Shown: positions 51,701-56,166 of the stretch, one piece after another
How positions within the stretch are numbered: position 1 is the first letter of the stretch
Layout of the letters: every line of letters starts with the position of its first letter
Origin: Haliotis asinina
Taxonomy: Eukaryota > Mollusca > Gastropoda > Lepetellida > Haliotidae
DNA length: 64,000 nucleotides
NCBI RefSeq assembly: GCF_037392515.1
Contig: NC_090288.1
Span: 620,001 to 684,000, forward strand
Reading direction: 5' to 3'
The notes under the pieces: generated by a model
Database searches by the model: none
Told to the model about the DNA's origin: nothing
The model's input: the letters and a program-made list of their open reading frames with translations, nothing else
Program-made: the position numbers and the translations under genes

Positions 51701-53704
51701 TTTGATGCTGTGCAAGAGAAGTGGCGGGAACAAAGACCAAAGCTGATGGAGGTAAGTAATGGAAGGTGTTGCATCGCCTGATGGATGGACAGTAATACAG
51801 AGATGCATAGGAAGGTATTGAGAGGTAGGGGAACAGTAAAGGAGGGTACAGGCCACTAGTGGAAGTCACGGTGGCTGAGCGGGTAAGGCGGCTGACTTTG
51901 TACGCTGGCAATTAGGTGCCTGGCCCTGAGGGTGCAGGTTCGAATCCCGGATGGGACTGAACCTAAAAAGTACTAGAATGTGTACTTTACTAAGAAAGTG
52001 AAATCCCAAATATGACATACGTTGCATTTGACCACTTTCTAAATGGCATCGTGTAATCATAGGCAGGGAATAGTAAAGGAGGGTGCAGGGCAGGTGGGTG
52101 AGCAGTAAAGGAGGATGCAGGACAGGTGGGGAACAGTAAAGGAGGGTGCAGGGCAGGTGGGGGAACAGTAAAGGAGGGTGCAGTGCAGGTGGGGAATAGT
52201 AAAGGAGTGGTGCAGGGCATGAGGGGATAGTAAAGGAACTATGCAGGGCAGGTTGGGGAACAGTGAAGGAGCAGCGCAGGGCAGGTGTGGGAAACAGTCA
52301 AATACGGGTCTAGGGGATGTGGGAACAGTAGAGGAGGCTGGAGGGGAGGTGGGGGAACAGTAAAATACGGGTCTAGGGGAAGTGGGAACAGTAGAGGAGG
52401 CTGGAGAGGAGGTGGGGGAACAGTAAAATACGGGTCTAGAGGAAGTGGGAACAGTAGAGGAGGCTGGAGGGGAGGTGGGGGAACAGTAAAATACGGGTCA
52501 TGGGGAAGTGGGAACAGTAGAGGAGGCTGGAGGGGAGGTTGGGGGAACAGTAAAATACGAGTCTAGAGGAAGTGGGAACAGTAGAGGAGGCTGGAGGGGA
52601 GGTGGGGGAACAGTAAAATACGGGTCTAGAGGAAGTGGGAACAGTAGAGGAGGCTGGAGGGGAGGTGGGGGAACAGTAAAATACGGGTCTAGGGGAAGTG
52701 GGAACAGTAGAGGAGGCTGGAGAGGAGGTGGGGGAACAGTAAAATACGGGTCTAGAGGAAGTGGGAACAGTAGAGGAGGCTGGAGGGGAGGTGGGGGCAC
52801 AGTAAAAAACGGGTCTAGGGGAAGTGGGAACAGTAGAGGAGGCTGGAGGGGAGGTGGGGGAACAGTAAAATACGGGTCTAGGGAAGTGGGAACAGTAGAG
52901 GAGGCTGGAGGGGAGGTGGGGGAACAGTAAAATACGGGTCTAGAGGAAGTGGGAACAGTAGAGGAGGCTGGAGGGGAGGTGGGGGAACAGTAAAATACGG
53001 GTCTAGGGGAAGTGGGAACAGTAGAGGAGGCTGGAGGGGAGGTGGGGGAACAGTAAAATACGGGTCTAGAGGAAGTGGGAACAGTAGAGGAGGCTGGAGA
53101 GGAGGTGGGGGAACAGTAAAAAACGGGTCTAGGGGAAGTGGGAACAGTAGAGGAGGCTGGAGGGGAGGTGGGGGCACAGTAAAATACAGGTCTAGGGGAA
53201 GTGGGAACAGTAGAGGAGGCTGGAGGGGAGGTGGGGGAACAGTAAAATACGGGTCTAGGGGAAGTGGGAACAGTAGAGGAGGCTGGAGGGGAGGTGGGGG
53301 AACAGTAAAATACAGGTCTAGGGGAAGTGGGAACAGTAGAGGAGGCTGGAGGGGAGGTGGGGGAACAGTAAAATACGGGTCTAGGGGAAGTGGGAACAGT
53401 AGAGGAGGCTGGAGGGGAGGTGGGGGAACAGTAAAATACGGGTCTAGGGGAAGTTGGAACAGTAGAGGAGGCTGGAGGGGAGGTGGGGGAACAGTAAACG
53501 AGGGGCACAAATTGGGGGTAAGGGCAGTACTGTAGGGATGGCATTGTTTGTTGACATTAATGCATTGTGTTTATCTTGTGTTAGTCATATAGGGAAAAGT
53601 GGAGGAAAGCTGTTAAGAACAAGAGGAAACTGCAAAAACCATCAGTGTGGCACAGTGGTGGCCATCAGAATGCAAGCAGGAGGGTCAGAGTCAACAGAAG
53701 ATGA
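645..53704 (+). CDS. NOL8: NOL8, nucleolar protein 8 (16 coding exons, spliced)
   Basis: Joining 645-792, 1800-1862, 27443-27521, 27637-27781, 36781-36849, 44070-45710, 47621-47827, 48159-48260, 48443-48530, 49620-49749, 50027-50134, 50292-50473, 51141-51252, 51436-51527, 51669-51751 and 53585-53704 gives 1122 codons and a stop; human NOL8 is of similar length. Residues 11-95 form an RRM (RNP2-like IYVGGL, then KTFAHLNI and AKWKGFTLVLQTAKE). Next come VPGTPIPGQKNWVVGKYGRVLP and DPSKLCHNLKK, then a long low-complexity acidic and basic region with two TDEI motifs. The C-terminal block holds SLFDSS, RPQYEG, LGSDQRFRLDERF, KKFKDM..HFDP, PEVSKE and FFFSEDDRRLQ, in the vertebrate order. NOL8 is a nucleolar RNA-binding protein linked to ribosome biogenesis. 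Junction positions rest on frame continuity and consensus sites, not on transcript data. Confidence 0.93.
1256..1716. repeat. Tandem array, 19/20-bp unit (39-bp dimer), NOL8 intron 1
   Basis: Units of the form AACACTGATGTAAATGTGT alternate with GTAAGAACACTGATATAAAT-like units, about 23 copies. Minus-strand open frames here are by-products of the repetition. Confidence 0.9.
1800..1862 (+). CDS. NOL8: NOL8 exon 2, middle of RRM
   Basis: This 63-base exon lies between TTTTTTCTAG and the donor GTGAGTAATG. It reads G-EPVKTFAHLNINGTKKDLEK in phase with exon 1 and matches the RNP1 strand and following helix of NOL8. About 20 bases after its donor, a large array full of further GTGAGT motifs begins. 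Confidence 0.88.
1884..4716. repeat. Tandem array, 55/59/63-bp unit, NOL8 intron 2
   Basis: About 47 units run in order through a (GAGT)n block, AACAGATGTGGTGACA, CTGTACAG, AATGTGAAGGAAGTGT and TGATCTCGT. Unit length varies in steps of four bases because the internal GAGT block has one to three repeats. Every unit contains GTGAGT, a perfect 5' splice hexamer, and the 8-bp palindrome CTGTACAG. Long minus-strand open frames are artefacts of the repeat. Confidence 0.95.
4717..4862. other. Short unique spacer between two arrays
   Basis: About 145 bases of T-rich intronic sequence separate the GAGT-type array from the 39-bp array. No gene or motif is evident. Confidence 0.5.
5745..12422. repeat. 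3339-bp higher-order duplication inside the 39-bp array
   Basis: The pattern of unit variants at about 5745-9083 recurs at about 9084-12422, with matching landmarks displaced by exactly 3339 bases (85 full units plus one 24-bp short unit). Boundaries are approximate. Confidence 0.85.
12760..20937. repeat. 4089-bp higher-order duplication inside the 39-bp array
   Basis: Landmarks from about 12760-16848 recur 4089 bases later (about 16849-20937). The period equals 103 full units plus three 24-bp short units, and three short units can be seen in each copy. Confidence 0.85.
27443..27521 (+). CDS. NOL8: NOL8 exon 3, end of RRM
   Basis: After 25.6 kb of intron the frame resumes at CACCTTGCAG|GT with C-FSMFSRAKWKGFTLVLQTAKENFLT, which aligns with the human NOL8 segment centred on KWKGG and LAKESF. 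The donor is CCAG|GTAAGT, phase 2. Exact continuity of phase and homology shows that the whole intervening repeat block is intronic. Confidence 0.92.
27637..27781 (+). CDS. NOL8: NOL8 exon 4
   Basis: The acceptor is GTCTGCAG. The exon reads R-LEKERGEAAHPLDKYKN and later AVPGTPIPGQK, matching the conserved AVPGTEVPGHK of NOL8. The donor is AAG|GTAGGC, phase 0. Intron 3 before it is only 115 bases; intron 4 after it is 9 kb. Confidence 0.92.
27795..31085. repeat. Tandem array, 15-bp unit, NOL8 intron 4
   Basis: About 215 units of GTTGTTGACTTCAGT and variants GTTGTTGGCTTCAGT and GTTGTTGACTTGAGT are interspersed with 14-bp (GTTGTTTCTTCAGT) and 18-bp (GACTGCTTCAGT type) units. The 14-bp units shift the frame and end each open frame at the same SSVLLT stop. 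Blocks repeat at about 254 and 302 bases. Confidence 0.95.
31086..31319. other. Unique intron 4 sequence
   Basis: No gene or repeat is recognised between the 15-bp array and the left end of the DIRS element. Confidence 0.4.
31320..31515 (+). repeat. Left inverted terminal repeat of DIRS element A
   Basis: It begins AAATTTTTAACTTAAC and pairs with the inverted copy at about 36215-36428. The inner end, with GATCTCCTGAACC and GACCTTT, matches more loosely. Confidence 0.85.
31655..32645. repeat. 98-bp tandem array in the 5' leader of DIRS element A
   Basis: About ten near-identical 98-bp units lie between the left terminal repeat and gag. Each contains GATGTGGG, TGGTTT, CTCACATC, an 8-bp hairpin with one G-T pair and a 6-base loop. 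Its position suggests a leader or promoter repeat; that is inference. Confidence 0.9.
32966..34839 (+). pseudogene. DIRS element A gag-like ORF, broken
   Basis: An N-terminal stretch at 32966-33298 (with SLLGSRSS and LNALSHPEVQKML) is followed in another frame by an Asp/Thr-rich acidic segment and an Arg-Ser-rich segment interrupted by stops. A 272-residue open part at 34021-34839 ends in Arg/Gly-rich sequence (SSRGRGKRRYVPR, GRGKGKHPYSYR). The order resembles DIRS ORF1. Frameshifts and stops make it non-functional. Confidence 0.65.
34845..35278 (+). pseudogene. DIRS element A reverse transcriptase, internally deleted
   Basis: PVEGHLVWNFFGPV near 34873 resembles the N-terminal GGRL..FW..W motif of DIRS RT. 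It jumps directly to a C-terminal RT segment: DPYIDECLL (degraded YLDD region), LLQQLGLIINLEKSHPVPLQ and LTFIGVFF (the usual LG..IN.EKS.L.P.q..FLG). The palm core between them is absent. RNase H and the methyltransferase-like region are not found. Confidence 0.7.
35390..36050 (+). pseudogene. DIRS element A tyrosine recombinase, N-terminal part only
   Basis: ARMDYLQKALRAKGYSTRVA, then RTSTRSLYDNKWTSFEKFC and PQFIAEFLIFL, form the core-binding domain of DIRS-type recombinases. A shifted frame continues with a degenerate Y..ALNSVL segment and then RPPVWDLNIVL, the conserved WDL motif. The catalytic R..HxxR..Y half is missing and the complementary region follows immediately. Confidence 0.72.
36072..36160. 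repeat. Internal complementary region of DIRS element A
   Basis: GCATAAGTCCTATGGCAAGG through TTAAAATCTAAATATTTAAG, then ACTTACCTTACCATAGGAC. Its two halves are complementary to the outer ends of the two terminal repeats, as required for DIRS replication through a circle. Confidence 0.8.
36215..36428 (+). repeat. Right inverted terminal repeat of DIRS element A
   Basis: Inverted match to 31320-31515, ending ATATTTAGATTTTAAC. The repeat ends about 350 bases before NOL8 exon 5. Confidence 0.85.
36781..36849 (+). CDS. NOL8: NOL8 exon 5
   Basis: This 69-base phase-0 exon reads NWVVGKYGRVLPILQLKKP and ends NQSK. It matches human NWVVSKFGRVLPVLHLKN. The acceptor is TTTTCCAG and the donor AAG|GTAGGG. 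It sits between two different DIRS-type retroelements, in introns 4 and 5. Confidence 0.92.
37965..38130. repeat. 27/28-bp tandem repeat
   Basis: About six units of TTACTCACAGTGTGCCGGTT with alternating CGACAT and CAATGC ends lie inside the element-rich part of intron 5. Confidence 0.85.
38870..40060 (+). pseudogene. Remnant of a further DIRS-type pol gene (RT end and RNase H)
   Basis: LVLEKYTDKFGLLVN near 39190-39235 resembles the LG..VN RT motif. At 39568-39900 the frame reads VIFVNWLGSAGSSRLLW, NVIPDSLSWLSRPFPTEWNL and IFGTRFNHHLP. These match the DIRS RNase H end: the INxxGGxxS stretch, N(V/I)xAD.LSR, EW.L and DLFATR.N. Stops and shifts are frequent. It is distinct from the pol remnant at 41.8-42.9 kb, so at least two elements contributed to intron 5. 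Confidence 0.6.
40060..41080. other. Degenerate intronic sequence without a recognisable gene
   Basis: It probably continues the retroelement remnant (LPDRLKLRAHLHFDQLHG near 40070), but no motif is clear enough to name. Stops are frequent in all frames. Confidence 0.35.
41775..42955 (+). pseudogene. DIRS element B reverse transcriptase and RNase H remnant
   Basis: It opens with LYWKNWRILQDDYAVAV and FMRSYKIQLTSMP (the RL.yW.nW...D.wv...R.GY.I pattern) and LLEAINMLLQKATVEV. It then jumps to RVAFYLDDGIQ with the YLDD catalytic motif, QLCWLVNHMKSELELSQ and LKFLGIRFLTTEY. RNase H follows: HFNQLELTAVTEVLLRL, LVIHMDNLTVA, YRACQIPGVRNIQADALSR, and DPLAWAVDTLAIAWKGL. Part of the RT palm is deleted and several frameshifts are present. 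Confidence 0.7.
42961..43706. repeat. 150-bp tandem array built from pol plus half of the complementary region
   Basis: Five copies, period 150. Each begins with pol sequence (frame LLSEVLRKIDQTKILQLVLV) and ends with CAATAAAGCATGTGTCAGG and GGAAAAATATGTC, the left half of element B's internal complementary region. The copies are almost identical. Confidence 0.9.
44070..45710 (+). CDS. NOL8: NOL8 exon 6, large central exon
   Basis: The exon is 1641 bases, phase 0 at both ends, with acceptor GATTGTCAG and donor GTG|GTATGT. It starts MVRVDPSKLCHNLKKLKD (compare human YDPSKYCHNLKK) and contains KRKGEF. It holds two SADTDEI motifs (near 44455 and 45140; human has SGDTDEI), long Ser/Asp/Glu-rich and Lys-rich stretches, and a C-terminal charged helix ending in RKREIQNRKAAIQDALALV. 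The first ATG is an internal Met here, not a start. Confidence 0.92.
45755..46070. repeat. Imperfect repeat of about 31 bp, NOL8 intron 6, left block
   Basis: Diverged units of TCAATGTAACATCAACACCTG with TAACACACC. The same unit resumes at 47015-47540 beyond a foldback element. Confidence 0.8.
46071..46563. other. Unique intron 6 sequence
   Basis: AT-rich; no exon or known element recognised. Confidence 0.35.
46564..47011. mobile_element. Small foldback element with tandem 46-bp core
   Basis: Imperfect inverted ends of about 40 bp (GTTCACTGGTCCC...CCATGAG...GGTACCC against GGGTACCC...CCATGGTCTG...GACCAGTGAAC) enclose about seven copies of a 46-bp unit containing ACATTGAGAGTCCCCCATTC and TCAGACTCAGGGAAC. 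No coding capacity. The design recalls tandem-cored non-autonomous elements of molluscs; family not assigned. Confidence 0.65.
47015..47540. repeat. Imperfect repeat of about 31 bp, NOL8 intron 6, right block
   Basis: Units of CAATGTAACATCTACACCTG with TATCACACC, the same family as 45755-46070. Confidence 0.8.
47621..47827 (+). CDS. NOL8: NOL8 exon 7
   Basis: The acceptor ATGTTTCAG precedes DSGSRLNKKIVFDSDDDEDEE, and the exon ends EEEESAWVK, like human EEWVK. The donor AAG|GTCTGT is weak. An alternative TGG|GTTAAG six bases earlier is also in frame. A perfect GTAAGT at 47939 would add 37 in-frame codons. Confidence 0.85.
47929..48030. repeat. 26-bp repeat carrying GTAAGT, intron 7
   Basis: Four copies of TGTGTGTCTGCTGTAAGTC followed by AGACCAG start about 100 bases after the weak exon 7 donor. 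Each unit contains a perfect GTAAGT. Confidence 0.85.
48159..48260 (+). CDS. NOL8: NOL8 exon 8
   Basis: This 102-base phase-0 exon reads KPMSLFDSSGSSSEDEDD and then MFRVRPQYEGEKGRK. It matches human LFDSSDDDESDSEDD and IKPQFEG. The acceptor is TGTTTCAG and the donor AAG|GTATGG. Confidence 0.93.
48443..48530 (+). CDS. NOL8: NOL8 exon 9
   Basis: It reads LMELQARLGSDQRFRLDERF and VESDEDQEN, matching human LMDLQSHFGTDDRFRMDSRF. The acceptor is TATGTCAG and the donor AATG|GTAAGT, phase 1. Confidence 0.93.
48607..48770. repeat. 82-bp tandem duplication, intron 9
   Basis: Two copies of a segment starting TCAGCACCTTACTTGAG and including CAGGCCTTTCTCCCACATAC. Confidence 0.85.
49350..49619. repeat. 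26/28-bp array carrying the exon 10 splice acceptor
   Basis: About ten units of TCTCATCTTTTTGTGTGTAG followed by TTGTAGGG. The last unit's TTGTAG is the acceptor used by exon 10, so the array repeats the polypyrimidine tract plus AG. Confidence 0.9.
49620..49749 (+). CDS. NOL8: NOL8 exon 10
   Basis: It reads G-EAGVGDTDAESERARALRIL and ends in QRQETQRKKFK, continuing in frame from exon 9. The acceptor GTAGTTGTAG|GG is the last unit of a roughly tenfold tandem repeat, so every upstream unit carries the same acceptor-like sequence. The donor is TTCAA|GTGAGT, phase 2. Confidence 0.88.
50027..50134 (+). CDS. NOL8: NOL8 exon 11
   Basis: It completes KKFK-DMSTLHFDPACEQH, equivalent to human KKFKDIIHYDPTKQDH, followed by a Lys-rich run ending KKKKVAKTK. 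The acceptor is TTCCCTAG and the donor AAA|GTAAGC, phase 2. Confidence 0.92.
50292..50473 (+). CDS. NOL8: NOL8 exon 12
   Basis: It reads K-EDEASEVAIPEVSKERFFEV (human LPEVSKEMYY) and ends DAQCESK. The donor is AAGG|GTGAGTT, phase 1. Its last 50 or so bases plus the donor are tandemly duplicated downstream. Reading through the first donor meets an in-frame TGA at 50542, so only this donor gives full-length protein. Confidence 0.88.
50422..50925. repeat. 66/67-bp array of an exon-intron junction (exon 12 donor)
   Basis: Seven copies of CCCAGTGTGAATCTAAGG or CTGAAGG followed by GTGAGTT, with donors at 50474, 50541, 50608, 50674, 50741, 50807 and 50874. The unit includes about 50 bases of exon 12 and about 14 of the intron, and two subtypes (GTTGTTGGGCATGG and GTTTTTGGTCATGG) are interspersed. 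Confidence 0.92.
51141..51252 (+). CDS. NOL8: NOL8 exon 13
   Basis: The acceptor TATATCCCAG precedes D-SSTHEFTVSSGAMNPWQSRF and VTDDSTDTEEEQQ. It lies in the position of the human GKIVWQ...SSSEEE segment. The donor is AG|GTGAGT, phase 2. Confidence 0.87.
51436..51527 (+). CDS. NOL8: NOL8 exon 14
   Basis: It reads R-SVQSVHTDNYGVAPVTKW and TFFFSEDDRRLQ, matching the human signature RFFFFSKNDERLQG near the C terminus. The acceptor is TTGTTATAG and the donor CAAG|GTAGGC, phase 1. Confidence 0.93.
51669..51751 (+). CDS. NOL8: NOL8 exon 15
   Basis: It reads E-GIEFFKRPQDFDAVQEKW and REQRPKLME, in the place of human GSDLFWRG...NSWEARTTNL. The acceptor is CTTATTCCAG and the donor GAG|GTAAGT, phase 0. 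Confidence 0.9.
51865..52060 (+). mobile_element. tRNA(Leu/Ser)-derived SINE or pseudo-tRNA, intron 15
   Basis: An A box TGGCTGAGCGGG at 51872-51883 and a perfect B box GGTTCGAATCC at 51937-51947 have tRNA spacing with a long variable arm. The acceptor stem GTCACGG against ATGGGAC has mismatches, so it is not a functional tRNA. About 100 bases of unrelated tail follow. A SINE is the best reading; a lone tRNA pseudogene is possible. Confidence 0.65.
52060..52300. repeat. About 31-bp G-rich repeat, intron 15
   Basis: About seven diverged units of GGGGAACAGTAAAGGAGGGT with GCAGGGCAGGT. They share GGGAACAGTA with the adjacent 63-bp array and may be its ancestor. Confidence 0.85.
52305..53505. 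repeat. 63-bp G-rich tandem array, intron 15
   Basis: About 19 units run GGGTCTAGGGGAAGTGGGAA, CAGTAGAGGAGGCTGGA, GGGGAGGTGGGGGAACAG, TAAAATAC. A and C are the only other common bases on the plus strand, so strand asymmetry is extreme. Multiple G-runs per unit make quadruplexes possible. Open frames on both strands are by-products. Confidence 0.95.
53585..53704 (+). CDS. NOL8: NOL8 exon 16, terminal exon
   Basis: The acceptor CTTGTGTTAG precedes SYREKWRKAVKNKRKLQ and a basic tail ending VRVNRR, with stop TGA at 53702-53704. The Lys/Arg-rich end resembles the human KKHKDAKRKMKPK tail. The 1.8-kb intron before it is almost entirely a tRNA-type SINE and G-rich tandem repeats. Confidence 0.88.
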   Translation, partial: SYREKWRKAVKNKRKLQKPSVWHSGGHQNASRRVRVNRR

Positions 53705-53729
53705 TTCTGATCAGCTTGAGATATTGTTC

Positions 53730-53735
53730 AATAAA
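53730..53735 (+). terminator. NOL8 polyadenylation signal
   Basis: AATAAA lies 26 bases after the NOL8 stop and is followed by T/GT-rich sequence. It implies a very short 3' UTR of roughly 50 bases. Confidence 0.75.
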
Positions 53736-53895
53736 GGTTTCACAGTTGATCTTTGTTGTTATTGAGTCATGTTATGTTATTGAGTCGGCAGGATTAAGGG
53801 ATGTGCTCATGTTCTGTCTGATATGAATATAGACAAAACAGGGAGATGTGTGACAAGGGTGTGAGTTGAATGTGATTTGACACAGTCCCCAACAG

Positions 53896-54733
53896 GGAAC
53901 TGACCACTGTTGGCCACATGCTGCAAGAGGACCTGGGAAGACTTCCTATTGCCATGTACGCCATGTGCTTCGAGGGGTAAATAAGTGTTTGACAAATTGT
54001 TGCATTATTGTGCACTTCTGACCCTTAGACCTCATCTTTGAAATTTGCCATCAGAACCCTATCATATGACCCTACCATCTGACCCTATCATGTGACCCAA
54101 CCATCAGCCCCAATCATGTGATCCCTACCATCTGACCCTATTGTTTGATCCTACGATCTTAAAATATCATGTGATCCCTACCATCTGACCCAATCATGTG
54201 ACCCTACCATCTGACCTAGTCATGTGATCCCTGCCATCTCACCCTATCATGTGACCCTACCATATTACGTATACCCTGTCATGTGACCCTACCATCTGAC
54301 CCTACCATCTTACACTATCATGTGACCCTACCATCTGACCCTGTCGTGTGACTCTACCGTCTCACTCAGTCATGTGATCCCTACCATCTGACCCTGTCAT
54401 GTGACTCTACCGTCTCACTCAGTCATGTGATCCCTACCATCTTACCCTGTCATGTGACCCTACCATCTAACCCAATCATGTGATCCCTACCATCTGACCT
54501 TATCGTGTGACCCTTCCCATCTTACCCCTACCATCTGACCCTACCATCTGACCACTACATTGTGACCCAGGCATGGATCATTTTCATTGACCCAGGTCCC
54601 GTATGACACACAGAACAGTAGATCGTCAAGGTGAAGTTCATCTATGCTGAATATGTTGAAAGACCACCATGCGGGTCCAAGAGTGAGATGAACAGCTGCC
54701 CGTTGGAGCAGTTAGATACCGAGCTGTGGCCAG
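53896..54733 (+). pseudogene. Two exon-like fragments, possibly of a histidine acid phosphatase
   Basis: Fragment 53896-53976, between CCAACAG and GTAAAT, reads ELTTVGHMLQEDLGRLPIAM and AMCFEG, faintly like the LT..G..Q...LG motif of acid phosphatases. Fragment 54619-54733, ending before GTGAATG, reads IVKVKFIYAEYVERPPC and MNSCPLEQL, faintly like the C-terminal V..lY.......C...CPL..f of the same family. There is no middle part, and the interval is a low-complexity repeat. Recognition is weak; they may be unrelated. Confidence 0.2.
54050..54570. repeat. Low-complexity ATGTGACCCTACCATCTGACC repeat
   Basis: Diverged 18- to 37-base units built from CATGTGACCCTACCATCTGA. No coding potential. Confidence 0.85.
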
Positions 54734-54874
54734 GTGAATGCTCCCTTTCCGTCTGTAGTGTTTCTACCCGTCTTGTAGAAGCCCAACGTTTGTCAACACA
54801 AGGGATGAAATGTTTGATTGGCATTTTAGAAGTTGATGGATGATAGAAAAGTATAATACTTGGATAACAACTTC

Positions 54875-55700
54875 TTTATTTCTATGATGCGACGTTTCGG
54901 AGTAGCTTCTTGTACCGTTATCAATTTTTACATGCCTGGGGGATATAGTCGACGCCTCGTCCGTCCGTAATCATTTTGTTTCCGGAGCATAACTCAGAAA
55001 CCGTTCAATATTTCTAGACCAAACTTGATAGATATAGTAATCTCAGCCTATGGTTGTGCCTTTTGATATTTACAGAGTGTTGGCATTTATATTTTTTTGT
55101 TTTTTCATGGAACATGTTGGTGTTAGTTTTATGGTGGGGTGGGTTTCGTTTCCGGAGAACTCAAAAACCGTTCAATATGTTTCGGCAAAACTTGGTAGAT
55201 ATATCAGTCAGAAGCTGAAGTGGTGCCTTTTGCTATGTGCTTTTGTTTTGTGATTTATTATTTTCTCGGTTTCCATGGAAACGTTTTGGACCTATTCTGA
55301 AAAGTGAGAGACGTGTTTCATTTCCAGAGCAGAACTAAAAAACTTCTTAATATCTGTTAGTAAAACTTAAGAGACATGTGTGGCAGACCCCAAAGTGGTG
55401 CCTTTTGGTTTTTAAAGGTTTTTGTGATGTATTATTTTCTTGGTTTCCATGGAAACGTTTCAGACTTAGTCTCAGAATGGAGGGATGGGCTTTGTTCCCA
55501 GAGCACAACTCGAAAACCATTTAATATCTTTCAGCAGATCTTGGCAGATATACGAGACAGATCTTGAAATTGTGACTTTGCTTATTACAGATATGTGGCA
55601 TATAAAATTTTCATGAATTCCATGGGAACAATTCAAACTTAGTCTGAAAAAATGAGTAACTGTGAGATGATTTGTCCTTTCAAACATGTGGGGGTCGGGG
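54875..55700. repeat. Four diverged copies of a ~170-bp repeat
   Basis: Copies start near 54980, 55150, 55320 and 55493 with TTTCCGGAGCATAACTCAGA or variants, then ACCGTTCAATAT, an AACTTGGTAGATATA stretch, GGTGCCTTTTG and often TTTCCATGGAAACG. This looks like an old dispersed mollusc repeat; the family is not named. Confidence 0.7.
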
Positions 55701-56166
55701 GGATATGTCATCTTCTGATGACTCTTGTCTACAACAAGAGACGCTTGCACCTTCTTGTCATGCCCGTGTGTCTTGGGGCACAGTTTCTGTTTTCTTGCGA
55801 TTTTACCGTCTTTACCCCACATTAATGCTCTACCTCATTCTTTAAGAAACAGTCCAAACCCATGTCGAAATGACCAAAAAAATACAAATGGGTTTAGTAT
55901 CGGTATAGCCCCTCTCGCAGGGATACAAGTTTCAACCAGAGACCATATCGGTATATGGTCTCTGTTTCAACACACCTCTTCACTGTGGAAATCAGTCTTC
56001 TTATTTGCACCTGAGGGATATTGTTCCATTTCTCTTGGGGTGCTTCTGCAAGTTCGGCAAGATTTTGAACACCAGGGACGCAAGCTATCTCCTAACGGCC
56101 TCCAATAAGGGTTAAGGATTCAGATTTGGACTTCTCGCCGGCCGCCCAAGGAAGAGTGGCGTTTCC

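Noticed and set aside
51865..51957. Functional leucine or serine tRNA gene
   Set aside because: A and B boxes are good, but the acceptor stem has mismatches and a SINE-like tail follows.
52498..53544. A 348-codon proline-rich minus-strand frame
   Set aside because: Complement of the G-rich 63-bp array. Both strands stay open only because the period is a multiple of three.
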